From Cymbomonas tetramitiformis (Eukaryota; Chlorophyta; Pyramimonadophyceae; Pyramimonadales; Pyramimonadaceae): 64,000 nucleotides of DNA. This document shows positions 51,535 to 60,691 of the stretch, piece after piece (the stretch's first letter is position 1; the number at the start of each line of letters is the position of its first letter). Both the position numbers and the translations under genes were made by a program. A model generated the notes under the pieces. It was not told the origin of the DNA and did not search any database. It was given only the letters and a program-made list of their open reading frames with translations. The DNA is taken from positions 1 through 64,000 of the forward strand of contig LGRX02033487.1 in assembly GCA_001247695.2 (NCBI GenBank), read 5' to 3'.

Positions 51535-51552
51535 CGTGTATATATATACAGG
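51535..51552. promoter_or_regulatory. Bidirectional TATA run between capsid and membrane genes
   Basis: GTGTATATATATACAGG is nearly palindromic. It lies about 50 nt upstream of the capsid candidate start (51489, minus) and about 47 nt upstream of the membrane protein start (51597, plus), so it can serve both directions. Confidence 0.6.
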
Positions 51553-51596
51553 TCGATCTCTCATTTACTCTGCGGTATTCCATTGATAATGAAAAT

Positions 51597-52229
51597 ATGA
51601 ATTTCGAAACAAATTTCTCCGCTGTCTTGAATAACACCGGGATTTTAATTGTCGCTCCGATGATGATGCTAGCCGCGACCGTAACGATCTTCGCGATCCT
51701 ACCGTATCACGCGGCGACGCGTCCTCGTGGAGATCGCCGCCGATCGCCGCGCGCGAAACGCCACCCTCCCTCTCGATCTCCGTCGCCGTCATCGGAATCC
51801 GACGTCGACCTCGAGATGCGTAGAAATATGGAAACGTCGTGCCGCCAACGGCGATTTCGCGTACCCGCGACCCCTTTGGGGCATTCAAACGACCGCGGAT
51901 CCTGGTGTCCGTCCTCACTGTCGCGCGTCAAAGTCGTCGATCGCGTGCGTCATCGTCGTTTTTTTGACGAAGTGTCGCACCAATCGATCCGCGCTGAGAT
52001 CGAGATCGCTCATGATGTTCAAATGCGTCGCGCGCGGCAGGACGTGGAAAGCCGATATCAGACCGTCATTCCACCGACCCGATCCGTGGCGTGTCTCGAA
52101 ATGGGCGCAGCTCACCAGCAGCGCGTCACGCCAGTCGAAAAGCTCGTCGCGACCGCCGTGAATGATGCACATCGCAACATCGCGACGAAGCCGCCGCGCG
52201 TATCGTACGTTGTGCATCGGAAACAGTAG
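51597..52229 (+). CDS. Predicted membrane protein, 3' end uncertain
   Basis: Begins MNFETNFSAVLNNTG; the ATG is chosen as the first one after the TATA run. One strong membrane segment lies at residues about 16-38 (ILIVAPMMMLAATVTIFAIL), followed by a basic, Arg/Ser/Pro-rich region. From about 51915 on the frame lies opposite the last exon of the hydrolase gene and loses its protein-like character, so the real end is probably earlier, through an unrecognised intron or stop in another frame. A single-pass protein with a short N-terminal outside and a long basic inside domain is the simplest reading. Confidence 0.45.
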   Translation: MNFETNFSAVLNNTGILIVAPMMMLAATVTIFAILPYHAATRPRGDRRRSPRAKRHPPSRSPSPSSESDVDLEMRRNMETSCRQRRFRVPATPLGHSNDRGSWCPSSLSRVKVVDRVRHRRFFDEVSHQSIRAEIEIAHDVQMRRARQDVESRYQTVIPPTRSVACLEMGAAHQQRVTPVEKLVATAVNDAHRNIATKPPRVSYVVHRKQ

Positions 52230-53185
52230 GTAATCGGAAACGGCATCCAAAATCAGATTGGAAATCGCGCGAGGTAAACGATTCATGGACACCAAACCGC
52301 GCGCGGCGGTGGCGAACGGTGAAATCAACACAACTCCGGCGAATTGCGGCGGCGGCTTCGTGACGATCGAACCGCGCAATAACACCGCCGATCCTAGCGA
52401 GTATCCCATCGCGATGACGCGCCGTTTCGGAAACGCCTGCTCACGACGGCGGGTTTCAGATGCTTCGGATATTATTATCGGCGTATAACTCAACCGCGTC
52501 AACACCGAAGCGTTAATAAAATTCGGCGCACCTCGGTCAGAATTCGCAGCATATGCGCGAAACGAATCGCTATTCGCTCGAACCGAGGTTCGCGACCGCG
52601 CTCGCGCTCATCGCCGGGAGCGCCGTAACCGGACCACGCGAAGGAGACGTAATGCGCTCGTACGCGTCGGGTGACGAAAGATACGACGGCGTCGCAGCCT
52701 ACAAAGTAAAGTGAAGTAAAATGAAATTTTAGCGGGGTTCACGGTTGCGCAAAGTAAAGTGAAGTGTCGGCCCAAAAGATCACGGAGCGCGTACCTCCGA
52801 CCGATTCCGCGTTTCCGTGACAATACAGAATGATCGGTCGCGTATCCACGGTGTCGGCGAGATCGATAGGATTACGATTTCGACGAGAAGCGAGTCCGTG
52901 TTCAAGATGAACTCCTTCCGCCTCCTCATCGCCGTCGCCGCCGGCGAAACGCAGGACTCCCAAAAATGAATCTTCGATGGCTCCTTTGTACGGATAATCG
53001 AGCCGCTTCCGCGTGAAGAAGGTGGTCAGTCCGCGCGCATGATATTCGCGTAATCGAATGGCACGCGTGGCGTTGTTCGGTGGAAGAAGTGGCGGTCGCG
53101 GTCGAGGCGGGTGAAATAAAATTCCGGTGAGCGCGCGTTCCCATCCTAATCCGGCGTAAAAATATCGCTCGATAAATTCAATCAT
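51915..53185 (-). CDS. Alpha/beta hydrolase (ABHD17-like), three exons
   Basis: Exons 53185-52795, 52698-52532 and 52436-51915; introns 96 and 95 nt; 359 residues. ILYCHGNAESVGG supplies the HG oxyanion motif, VSFAWSGYGAPG the next conserved turn, GYSLGSAV the nucleophile elbow with its Ser, HGGRDELFDW the Asp region and RATHLNIM the catalytic His. The order and spacing fit the serine hydrolases of the ABHD17/ABHD13 group, which act on acyl chains or other esters at membranes. An N-terminal hydrophobic segment is not evident. It shares a promoter region (53221-53236) with the portal candidate. Probably acquired from a host; it may modify membrane lipids or palmitoylated proteins. Confidence 0.85.
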
Positions 53186-53220
53186 CGATGCGCTCTTAAA
53201 TGATAATCGAAATTGTCACC

Positions 53221-53236
53221 AAAAATATATATACGA
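53221..53236. promoter_or_regulatory. Bidirectional TATA run between hydrolase and portal candidate
   Basis: AAATATATATACGATTGC lies about 38 nt upstream of the minus-strand start at 53185 and about 40 nt upstream of the plus-strand start at 53272. Confidence 0.55.
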
Positions 53237-53271
53237 TTGCATTCTTTTATTCTTGTCTACGATGAGATGAT

Positions 53272-54815
53272 ATGCCGATGAATCTCGACGAAGATTGCGA
53301 AACGGAGAAGAGTGCGATCATCGATGTCCATCGCGTGAGCGCTTTGAAAAAATTGCGAGAGCGAAATTCTACGATTCATGCGTGCGCGATCGCTACGCGG
53401 CAAGCGGTGCTGGGCGGAAACGGCGATATCGCGTTTTGCGGCATATCGGCGGCGGATACGTCTCGGAATCCCACATTCGCTGAGCATGTGCGCGTCAAGT
53501 ATGCCAAGTTTTTGAATGACGCGATCGAGCAGCTGTTGCTGCAAGGTGTGTCAAAGCTTTGAGCGAAGGTGAGAGGTGAAATACCCGTCGGATACGCTCG
53601 TATGTTTACATCGTTGCAGATCGCAGGTTTCGTGGTGTACGAGATCGTACCCGCCGACGCGAAAAAGGGCTTGTTATATCCGCTACCCAAAACGGTCGAT
53701 TGCGGCAAGGAATATTGCTATCGTATAGATCGGGACGACCCGGAAGAGGTGAGAATGCGGCGGTGCGCAATCATCATTGATGTATTATCGATAAGAATTG
53801 TCACACCTCGACGAATTTGGTGCGCAGGTCGTGTACGTCGAAGACACGCGGCCTCAGACGATATGGCCAACGACGACGGACTGCGATCAAGCACAAACGA
53901 GGCGCGTCACGTACTGCGCTATCCTCGATTCGCCGAACGGCGTCACCGGTGAATTGCGAAGCTGTCTGAACGCGGTGTACGCGACGTGCGCGATCGCGGA
54001 GAGCTTGTTACGTTCCGCGATCATCTCCGATCGTATACGGAGCTGCCCGCCGGTGCTCACTCGCGTCAAAACCGACGCCGCGTTCGACGATCGCGAATTG
54101 ACCTCTCTGAATTCCGTCAGCGATGTGCGAAGCGTGCTCGCCTTCGAGAATATGGCGTTGCGCAACGAGATCGACGCCGCGACGCATCGGGCTTTGAACG
54201 ACAGCAACAAAGCGCAATACCAGCATACCGGCCACGCCGCGATCGACGACCGTCTCGCGCAGACGAGCGATCCCATGCGAAACTCCAATTTTGTACCGAC
54301 CGTCATTCCTCTGCCGGTGGATGCCGAGGTGAGCAAGTGAAAACGTGAACGTTTCGTTTCGGGCTCACGCACACACACACCCACTCTCTCTCTCTCCTTC
54401 TTGCTCTCTCTCTATTGAACGATTCGCCTCGCGCGCTTCCGCGCAGGTGGCGACGTATCCGTTACCGGCGACGCGATCGGACCTCACGGGGTTCCAGCGA
54501 CACGCCGAGCGTGAGATCGCGCATGTTTTTGGTATGCAAGATGATCGAATATCGCCGACGAATATCGGTCCGTTTCGTCGCGACGAGATCCGACGTCTGT
54601 TATCCGCGGTCTGCAAGAACGTGTGGCGGCAATCCCCACCCGAATTCGGCGAGCGATTTCCAACCACGAGCGTCGACGCGGTTCGGTTCGAATTTCCGTT
54701 GTCCGTACATGCGGCGGCACCGGGGCCGCCTCCCGTCGACGCGGTCGCGGCGGATCGGTACGAGTCGAAAAAAAGAATGCGGCACGAGGATACTATCACT
54801 TCAATTAGACTTTAA
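53272..54815 (+). CDS. Candidate portal protein, four exons
   Basis: Exons 53272-53545, 53627-53748, 53828-54328 and 54447-54815; introns 81, 79 and 118 nt (the last with CA and CT microsatellites); 421 residues. The N-terminal third reads EHVRVKYAKFLNDAIEQLL then GFVVYEIVP and an extended segment with CYRIDRDD: helix, GF-V-x-Y strand, Pro-rich strand. This is the layout of the wing/clip start in HK97-type portals. The C-terminal half contains a long helix (VLAFENMALRNEIDAATHR) and REIAHVFGMQDDRISPTN, resembling the crown-side helix plus F-G-x-x-x-x-x-SP turn of many portals. The tail is low in complexity. A portal is expected near capsid and terminase genes, which fits this location. The similarity is by pattern only. 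Confidence 0.5.
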
Positions 54816-54856
54816 TAATAATCAAGACGAAAGTACCGTAATCCTCGTCGTCGTCG

Positions 54857-55895
54857 TCACGTCATCGCGTAAATATGGAATGCCGCTAGATCGGCGTCTC
54901 GACGATCATCGTCATTCTCATTCTCAGCGGATCCCAAATACGACGCTAGCGCGCGCGCGTACGCGGCGCATCTCTCGCAAGGCAGCGACGGTTTCACGAA
55001 ACACGCGCCGGGATGATTCGAATCAAAGCGTATAGAATACGTTTCGAACGCTTCGTGGTGTAGCTCGCAGGAGAGTGCGATGTCGATCGAGATTGCGCGA
55101 TGCTCGCCTCGCCGGAGCCACGCGCCTTCGGTCGCCTCGTCGCCGATGTCGCCGCCATCGCCGCCGTCTGCTCGCGACAGCAAAAAAACAAAAAATCATC
55201 ACGCGCCCGGCATATTTAAAAATCGAAATCGAAATCGAAATCGGAATCGAAATCGTACCTCCCTCGAAGTCGTGATTTCGCGCGATCGCGTACATCTGTC
55301 GCAATTTCTCATCCTCGAGTTTGCGCTCTCCGTCGACATGCGCACCGAGAAGATCCAGTTGAAATAGAATGCGATCCATGTGACCGCAACCAGCGCACCG
55401 CGCACCGCATCCGCACCGTGAGAATTCGCGATAGTTTTCGCGTAGAGCGTACCGCAACACCGCGATGCTGTCACTCTTACGACGCGCCTTCGCCGTCATG
55501 TGTATCGCAGCGGAGACGGGTAACGCGATCGACTTTTTTTTGGCGGTGGTCGCCGTGACGCGAATCCCATTCAAAAACACGATGCGCGCGAACGCGCGGC
55601 GCGATTCCGCGATTCGCGCCGCAACGGCATACCGTTGCGCCTTTTGGTATCGTTCGACCGTGTCGGGAAATAGTTCCGCGTCGAGATCACCCGCGGCGTA
55701 ATCAAGTTGCAGGCGAGGCCTCTTACGCGTCGACGCCTCCGATCGACCGGAAAAGATGCTTTCTTGATGCCTCCCGGAAATTCCGTACACTCGATTCAGG
55801 TTCTCGATCGCGCTCAGTAAACGACAACAAATCTCGAAGGGGACGACGAGTTTGACGCGTTCGTTCGCGGGGTTCGCCGCTGTTGTCGGAAGCAT
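54857..55895 (-). CDS. Hypothetical zinc-binding protein, two exons
   Basis: Exon 1 55895-55259, intron 55258-55168 (a TTTCGA hexamer repeat, acceptor GAGCAG), exon 2 55167-54857; 315 residues. A cysteine cluster CGCGARCAGCGH at about residues 160-171 and a second pair, CERC, near 280 suggest bound zinc. The regions between are helical and basic (ARRKSDSIAVLRYALRENY). No known domain recognised. It is convergent with the portal candidate (gap 41 nt) and shares a TATA-containing spacer (about 55937) with the small membrane gene on the plus strand. Confidence 0.65.
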
Positions 55896-56031
55896 GCTTC
55901 AAAAATGCAAGAATGCGGATTTCAAACAATTAAATCGTATAAATAAGACGCGCATCGCCAGCGGTACGCAAAATCGTTGCATCGCGATCGCGGGTTTGTG
56001 ATCGCGTGAGCATCGCGCAAAATCCGTGACG

Positions 56032-56452
56032 ATGGTCGCGGTCTCACGCTCGCTTCTCGATTCGGGAACGCGTCACGGTTACCAGGTGCGGTTACCAATT
56101 CTACAATGATGTCGCTGACAATTTCCTTTTTCTCGCTTTTACTGACGACGTTCTCGCCGACCGCGCCGAACAGGATGACGACGATTGTTATCGTTCGTAT
56201 GACTCGCGGGGCTATTACCACACTTACTGCGACGATTACGATTATTACGACGCTTACGCGACCGTCTTCTTTGTGGTGTTTCTAGTTGTATTTCTTTCAA
56301 CGCTCGTTTGCTGTTTGGTATCGACGAACAGCGCCGAAATCGATCGGCGCAAACTCGGCGTCACCGAGAGACCGTGTTGCTGTGGCCAACTTTCATCGTC
56401 GCCGTCGTCGTCGTCATCGGCGTCGTGCTCTCGGCACTGTCGCCGCGTATGA
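56032..56452 (+). CDS. Small spliced membrane protein with acidic Tyr-rich segment
   Basis: Exon 1 56032-56085 (MVAVSRSLLDSG), intron 56086-56173 (GTGCGG donor, TACTGAC branch-like motif, GAACAG acceptor), exon 2 56174-56452; 110 residues. After the splice comes an acidic, Tyr-rich segment (DDDDCYRSYDSRGYYHTY) and a strong membrane segment (ATVFFVVFLVVFLSTLVCCL). The tail is Cys- and Ser-rich. Alternatively a second intron (56318-56370, GTATCG to GAGAG) joins to another frame with a second hydrophobic segment, LLWPTFIVAVVVVIGVVLS. Tyr/Asp-rich stretches of this sort can be sulfated or bind cations when exposed. It overlaps the convergent gene at 56414. Confidence 0.45.
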
Positions 56453-56920
56453 AGAGGAAGAGGCGACGTCTTCTAAAAACTCGGCGAGATGTTTCTCCTC
56501 CGGCATGTCGCCTCTTCCGACGGCGACGACGTAGAAATCACCTTCAGCTTTACCCGGCGATGAAGAGAGAGCGCCGCGGCGTTTCCAAACCAAACATAAA
56601 TCGCCCGACTTGCAATCAGCACCGATATGTCGAAGCGCGGCATTCGCGAGCGCGTGGCCCCTTGGAGTAGTCCCGTCTTGCATGAAACACATCGCGGTCG
56701 ACGCGATCCCCGATCGCCTCAGCGCGCAAAGATACGTTCGCTGCCAATCTTTGGAGGTGTGAATGCAAACAACGACATCCTCGCGACAGATGTCGAGTTC
56801 CGTGTTTCGCCAGAACCATATCGGTCGCATGTTTTTCCAACCCGCCGCGCGAAGTGTGTAATAACGCGTTTCGTCATTGAGTGCGCGCTTGAGTGCGCGC
56901 TCGAGGATGATGCTCGACAT
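56414..56920 (-). CDS. Hypothetical protein
   Basis: About 168 residues from the ATG at 56920 (MSSIILERALKRA); a GTG two codons upstream is not needed. It looks like a compact alpha/beta protein: WKNMRPIWFWRNTE, EDVVVCIHTSKDW, GDLCLVWKRRG and EGDFYVVAVGRGD are likely strands, with helices between. There are no introns, membrane segments or known motifs. The frame on the other strand over 56414-56670 is its shadow. Short intergenic gap to the next gene on the left. Confidence 0.6.
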   Translation of the reverse strand: MSSIILERALKRALNDETRYYTLRAAGWKNMRPIWFWRNTELDICREDVVVCIHTSKDWQRTYLCALRRSGIASTAMCFMQDGTTPRGHALANAALRHIGADCKSGDLCLVWKRRGALSSSPGKAEGDFYVVAVGRGDMPEEKHLAEFLEDVASSSSYAATVPRARRR

Positions 56921-57035
56921 TTTCACCGGCGTCGCCGCTGTTCCGCGTCTTCGAACGCAACGATGACGCCGACGACGAACATCGACGAGTATGTATGTAT
57001 AGTGGCGCGCTCGTGAATGGCATCGCCCTCTTCTC

Positions 57036-57865
57036 TCAGTAATCGAGCATACCCGACCAAAGGCTGAAGAACAGCGCGTATCCCGACATGATCATGAAAG
57101 TCGGAAGGTCGGGGGTTTGGTAAACCTGAAATCGAGGAGTTTTAGGGTTTTACGGTTTTCACCTCGTACGCAAACTTCGAGCGCGCCGCGAAAGAGCGGG
57201 AACGAGGAAGAGGGCGGTCGGTCGCTCACCTCCGACGGGCTGTAGATGGCTCCGTAAATGTAACCGAGTGTGATCACGTAGAGGTAAAACACGTATCCGC
57301 GTTGAAATCTGCCGACGAATGAAACTCATACTCGGATCCCATCAACATTGGAAGCGACGCAAATTACTCGGGAAACTTCGAAGCCGTCTCACCTCATCTC
57401 AAAATTCGAATACGTGATAGCGGTGTGACATTCCCGGCGCGAGAGCGCGCTCCGAATCCAACTCGTGTTGAACACGGGCATTAAGTGTACCGCGACATGT
57501 GCACCCTCCGACATCACGACATCCATCGCGGAGAAAGTATCCGAATCTAGCATTTGGCTGGGATAAATGAAGAGTAATGTCATAAAAGTGAACAGCACGG
57601 TCCACGCGAGCACGTCGATCGGTGGAACTATTCTCAGCATCCATTCGACGAGAGATCGGCGCATCCCCGTGGTGTATAGCACGGATATCACGAAGTTATT
57701 CAAAATATGCAGGCACAACGCCCAGAATGTCAAAAATCGCATCTGATTGATGTCGTAGAAGAGCGCAACCCCGAGTGTGACGCTGAAGAAGCACGCCCAT
57801 GTTATCACTCCGATCGCCGTACCGATCGACAACACGGCGATCATTTTGTCCGATTTCTCTAGCAT
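57036..57865 (-). CDS. Multi-pass membrane protein, three exons
   Basis: Exons 57865-57393, 57308-57230 and 57125-57036; introns 84 and 104 nt; 213 residues. Six hydrophobic segments can be seen, for example MIAVLSIGTAIGVITWACFF, FLTFWALCLHILNNFVISVL, VLAWTVLFTFMTLLFIY, VVMSEGAHVAVHLMPVF (with conserved-looking His residues) and VFYLYVITLGYIYGAIY. The arrangement, with an Asn/His pair in membrane segments, recalls the FAR-17a/AIG1 family of small membrane hydrolases, but this is a weak resemblance. The start codon lies 12 nt after the stop of the next membrane gene on the same strand, so the two are probably expressed together. Confidence 0.6.
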
Positions 57866-57879
57866 GGCGATTTCTCTCT

Positions 57880-58789
57880 TCACAGCCCCGCGGAACGCGA
57901 ATTATCGAACAACCCAAGGCAACTCGCGATATGGTATCCTCCGAGGAAAAATATCATATCCGCGGTCACTTCTAATAACGCCTGCGGTATACAACATATA
58001 CATCAAATTCCCTCGCGCGCAAAGTCGAATTTGAAAAACGACGGAAGATCGAAAAAATTAAATTGATCGCAAGTCGTCGTCGTCGATACCCACCTCCGTT
58101 CGAAGAGAGTCGTGCGCTCGTAAGCAATCCCGGGAAAGCGCGACGTTCAGCGCGGAAATGGCTTGCGCTATCCCCACGAAAGTGGTCGCGATTCCCGTCG
58201 CGTCGTCGTAGTCGACGCTGTCGATATCCGCACCGATGCCGCCGAGCGCGTTCTCTCTCGCCTCTCGCACGAACCTGATGGCGGTGTAGGAAGCGAATGA
58301 CGTGAGCGCGAGCGCCGTGAGCGCGTACTGAGAACAGACCGGGTCGTCGGCGTCGCTCGTGGCGTAGGTCGCCATCTCCAAACGAGCGGCGAAGCACAGC
58401 CCGACACCGATCGCATCCGCCGCGAGATACGGACCGATCGCGAACTGAGTCACGCGAACTCCGCTCCCGAGAAGCAGCATCGAATGCGCGGGAAAACGCG
58501 CCAGAGCGTGCGCGGGTGAAAGGGGACCCGCCCTCTCGGGTGAATAAAGCGCGACGGCGTACGACACTGTCATCACAAAATTCGCGGCTATCACGTATAA
58601 CGCGCAGGATGCGCCCATGTCGTGCGGATTCGTGCCGTTATCGAAGAGTCGCGTTACGCGCGAGATGTATCCCATCGCACAACGTATCGTGGCGTAGCCG
58701 TAGAGCACGCACGTTATAAGATGCAGAAGATGTAAATATTTTTCTTCGGCGATGTTATCATCGCTCGTTCGTTCGACGGTCGCGATCAT
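57880..58789 (-). CDS. Multi-pass membrane protein, two exons
   Basis: Exon 1 58789-58094, intron 58093-57982 (GTGGGT donor, ACCGCAG acceptor), exon 2 57981-57880; about 265 residues from MIATVERTSDDN (an upstream Met at about 58846 is possible). Hydrophobic segments: LLHLITCVLYGYATIRCAMG, ALYVIAANFVMTVSYAVALY, AIGPYLAADAIGVGLCFAA, YALTALALTSFASYTAI, FVGIAQAISALNVAL and MIFFLGGYHIASCLGLF. That makes six or seven passes, but no retinal-binding lysine is seen in the last one, so a rhodopsin or heliorhodopsin is not supported. It has a divergent start with the terminase gene and is followed closely by another membrane gene. Confidence 0.6.
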
Positions 58790-58914
58790 CGCGGCGTTTT
58801 TCGAGTTTGAGCGGCGCGCGAGCGCGAGGAAATTATGATTTACCATTCCAAAATTCGCGAACGGTGTTTTTTTTTTCGACGCCGCGTCGAGCCGCACATC
58901 CTCTCAAGGCGAAG

Positions 58915-59616
58915 ATGGCGTCGCGATGCAAGCTGGGCGACATTTTTTCAAAATTCGTCGCGCGAAACTTACGTTCCGATTACCAAACTTATGTCGACAT
59001 CACAAAAAATCCCCCCTCGTTCGAGACGCCGTTTGCGACCGAGCTCGCGGCGCTGCAGCGCAGCGCGACGCGCGCCGTCGAGACGAGCGGCTCGAAGCGT
59101 CTTCTGACCAGCAGGCTCGATCTCTTCCTACAGAAAAAGCGGCGAGGCGCGAATTCTCGCGGCGGCGACGACGGTGCGATTCCGGGTGACGCGTACGTCC
59201 GGGAGTTGTGCCGTTTGCTGGACATCATGGGACTGGAACGTACGGCGAGTCAAAAAACGTTTCATAAGGCTTTCCTACGGGCGACCCTCGCGCATATTTA
59301 CGGTTCGGCGGATTTCGAGCGTCATCGAACTCGCATCTTATCGAGACATGGAATAACCGCGCCGCAATACGAGGTGCTAATCGTCACCCCGCGTCGATGG
59401 GGGAAGACCACCAGCGTCGGGATGTTCGTGGCGGCGCTGCTGTTGTCGACTCCCGAGATGTGGGTGTCCATCTTCTCCACCGGTCAACGCGCGAGCAGCG
59501 GGCTTCTCGATATGGTTTACAAGATGGTCTGCGCCGTGCCCGGAGGCTCGGCGCGTGTCGCTCGCAAAAATCAGGAGCAATTATTCATCAAGGGTTACGA
59601 AAAGCGGAATACTTAA
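58915..59616 (+). CDS. Herpesvirus-like terminase large subunit, first exon only
   Basis: Starts MASRCKLGDIF; 226 codons can be read before a GTTACG donor at 59594, or 233 to the stop at 59614. YEVLIVTPRRWGKTTSV carries Walker A (Lys164) in the R-R-x-G-K-T form typical of herpesvirus and tailed-phage packaging ATPases. It is followed by VGMFVAALLLSTPEMWVSIF and STGQRASSGLLDMVYKMV, the helix-strand pair expected next. The acidic Walker B, the C-motif and the whole nuclease domain are absent from the window on this strand. Either a large intron leads to exon 2 beyond 64000, with minus- and plus-strand genes lying inside it (as in the split terminase genes of herpesviruses), or the gene is broken. 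Confidence 0.85.
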   Translation: MASRCKLGDIFSKFVARNLRSDYQTYVDITKNPPSFETPFATELAALQRSATRAVETSGSKRLLTSRLDLFLQKKRRGANSRGGDDGAIPGDAYVRELCRLLDIMGLERTASQKTFHKAFLRATLAHIYGSADFERHRTRILSRHGITAPQYEVLIVTPRRWGKTTSVGMFVAALLLSTPEMWVSIFSTGQRASSGLLDMVYKMVCAVPGGSARVARKNQEQLFIKGYEKRNT

Positions 59617-60610
59617 GCTCGGTGGGATCGCGTCTGGTATCTTTAGTCTGCAGGCGTATCTTATCGTTTACTGTCCAAAGCGTGTCCCGCGTTTCTCTTT
59701 CCGAATCGGCGTTCTCCATTTCTTGTTCTTCGGACACGGTCGCGACATGCCGCGCTGTAACTTGTACTGCTTCGCCCGAATGCGGCGGTGATTTACCCAG
59801 TATTTCTACGTCTCCAAACGGCATTTCAAACCTGGAATGATCGGCTTCATCATAAACGAAGGCATCACTTTCACCGTCGTTTGAACCATTTAGCGATTCG
59901 AAACTGAATATACCCTCGAGATCGAGCGGTGTCTGTCCATCACGGACTAAACCGAGTGCGTTCTCGGCGGAAGCGTTCGATAATGACCCGTTTTGAATCG
60001 CTGACTTCAGACCCCGAATGAAAGCCGTTGTATTTACTGGGAGGAAGGTTGTGTGACGACGAAGCTTACGAAGCTCTTCTGTCAACTCGTGATTGGTCAG
60101 GACGGCCTCGCTTGTTCGGAACTCATCGGGCATGAGCCGCCTCAATAAAGACTCCGCGTGCATTCCGTCACTCGTCAAATAATCGCGCAACTTCTCGAAG
60201 TTCAACAGTTTGTTCGCGCTTACGTAAAGATCACTTATCATGACCTTAAATTGCTGATCGAGAGCTACACGAACGTCCTCCGACATTGTCCTCGTCAGAT
60301 CATCTTTATTAGCATCGTACGCGGTAAGCTCCGGAATTAAATTCCGGAATAAACAGCACTCCTTCAAAAGCTCACTCTCATCGCCCTCCGCGCTGCAAAT
60401 ATCACATATCCGTATGTCGTAAGTACGAAAAAGATCTTGCACATCTCTATGCCTACAATGAGACTGATCGGAGATCGAAGTGCTCGCATTCGAAGTGGTC
60501 CACAATTTACACAACGTTGCAAAACGCGCGGTTTTGAGGATATGCTCGATATCGGAAGAGAATGGTAACTCCAAAGCGTTTGTTTCGGTGTGCATGCTCA
60601 TCGAATCCAT
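59588..60610 (-). CDS. Hypothetical protein opposite the terminase donor
   Basis: An unspliced frame of 340 residues (MDSMSMHTETNALEL). Near residue 70 it has HCRHRDVQDLF and ICDICSAEG, perhaps a zinc site. The middle is helical (FKVMISDLYVSANKLLNF), the C-terminal third acidic and probably disordered (SNDGESDAFVYDEAD). Its stop lies inside the terminase exon, so the two genes overlap by about 29 nt on opposite strands. Codon use is less GC-extreme than in the neighbouring genes. No family recognised. If the terminase is spliced across a long intron, this gene sits inside that intron. Confidence 0.6.
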   Translation of the reverse strand: MDSMSMHTETNALELPFSSDIEHILKTARFATLCKLWTTSNASTSISDQSHCRHRDVQDLFRTYDIRICDICSAEGDESELLKECCLFRNLIPELTAYDANKDDLTRTMSEDVRVALDQQFKVMISDLYVSANKLLNFEKLRDYLTSDGMHAESLLRRLMPDEFRTSEAVLTNHELTEELRKLRRHTTFLPVNTTAFIRGLKSAIQNGSLSNASAENALGLVRDGQTPLDLEGIFSFESLNGSNDGESDAFVYDEADHSRFEMPFGDVEILGKSPPHSGEAVQVTARHVATVSEEQEMENADSERETRDTLWTVNDKIRLQTKDTRRDPTELKYSAFRNP

Positions 60611-60691
60611 CGATTCTGTAATCGGACGACGGTGGTTTTTTTTGTGGTGACGGTGTCGTGTACGTTTGTGAAAAAAATTGCGATCGCGACG

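Noticed and set aside
57880..58789. Heliorhodopsin (known from mirusviruses)
   Set aside because: Six or seven membrane segments are present, but no lysine in the last one and none of the remembered rhodopsin motifs.
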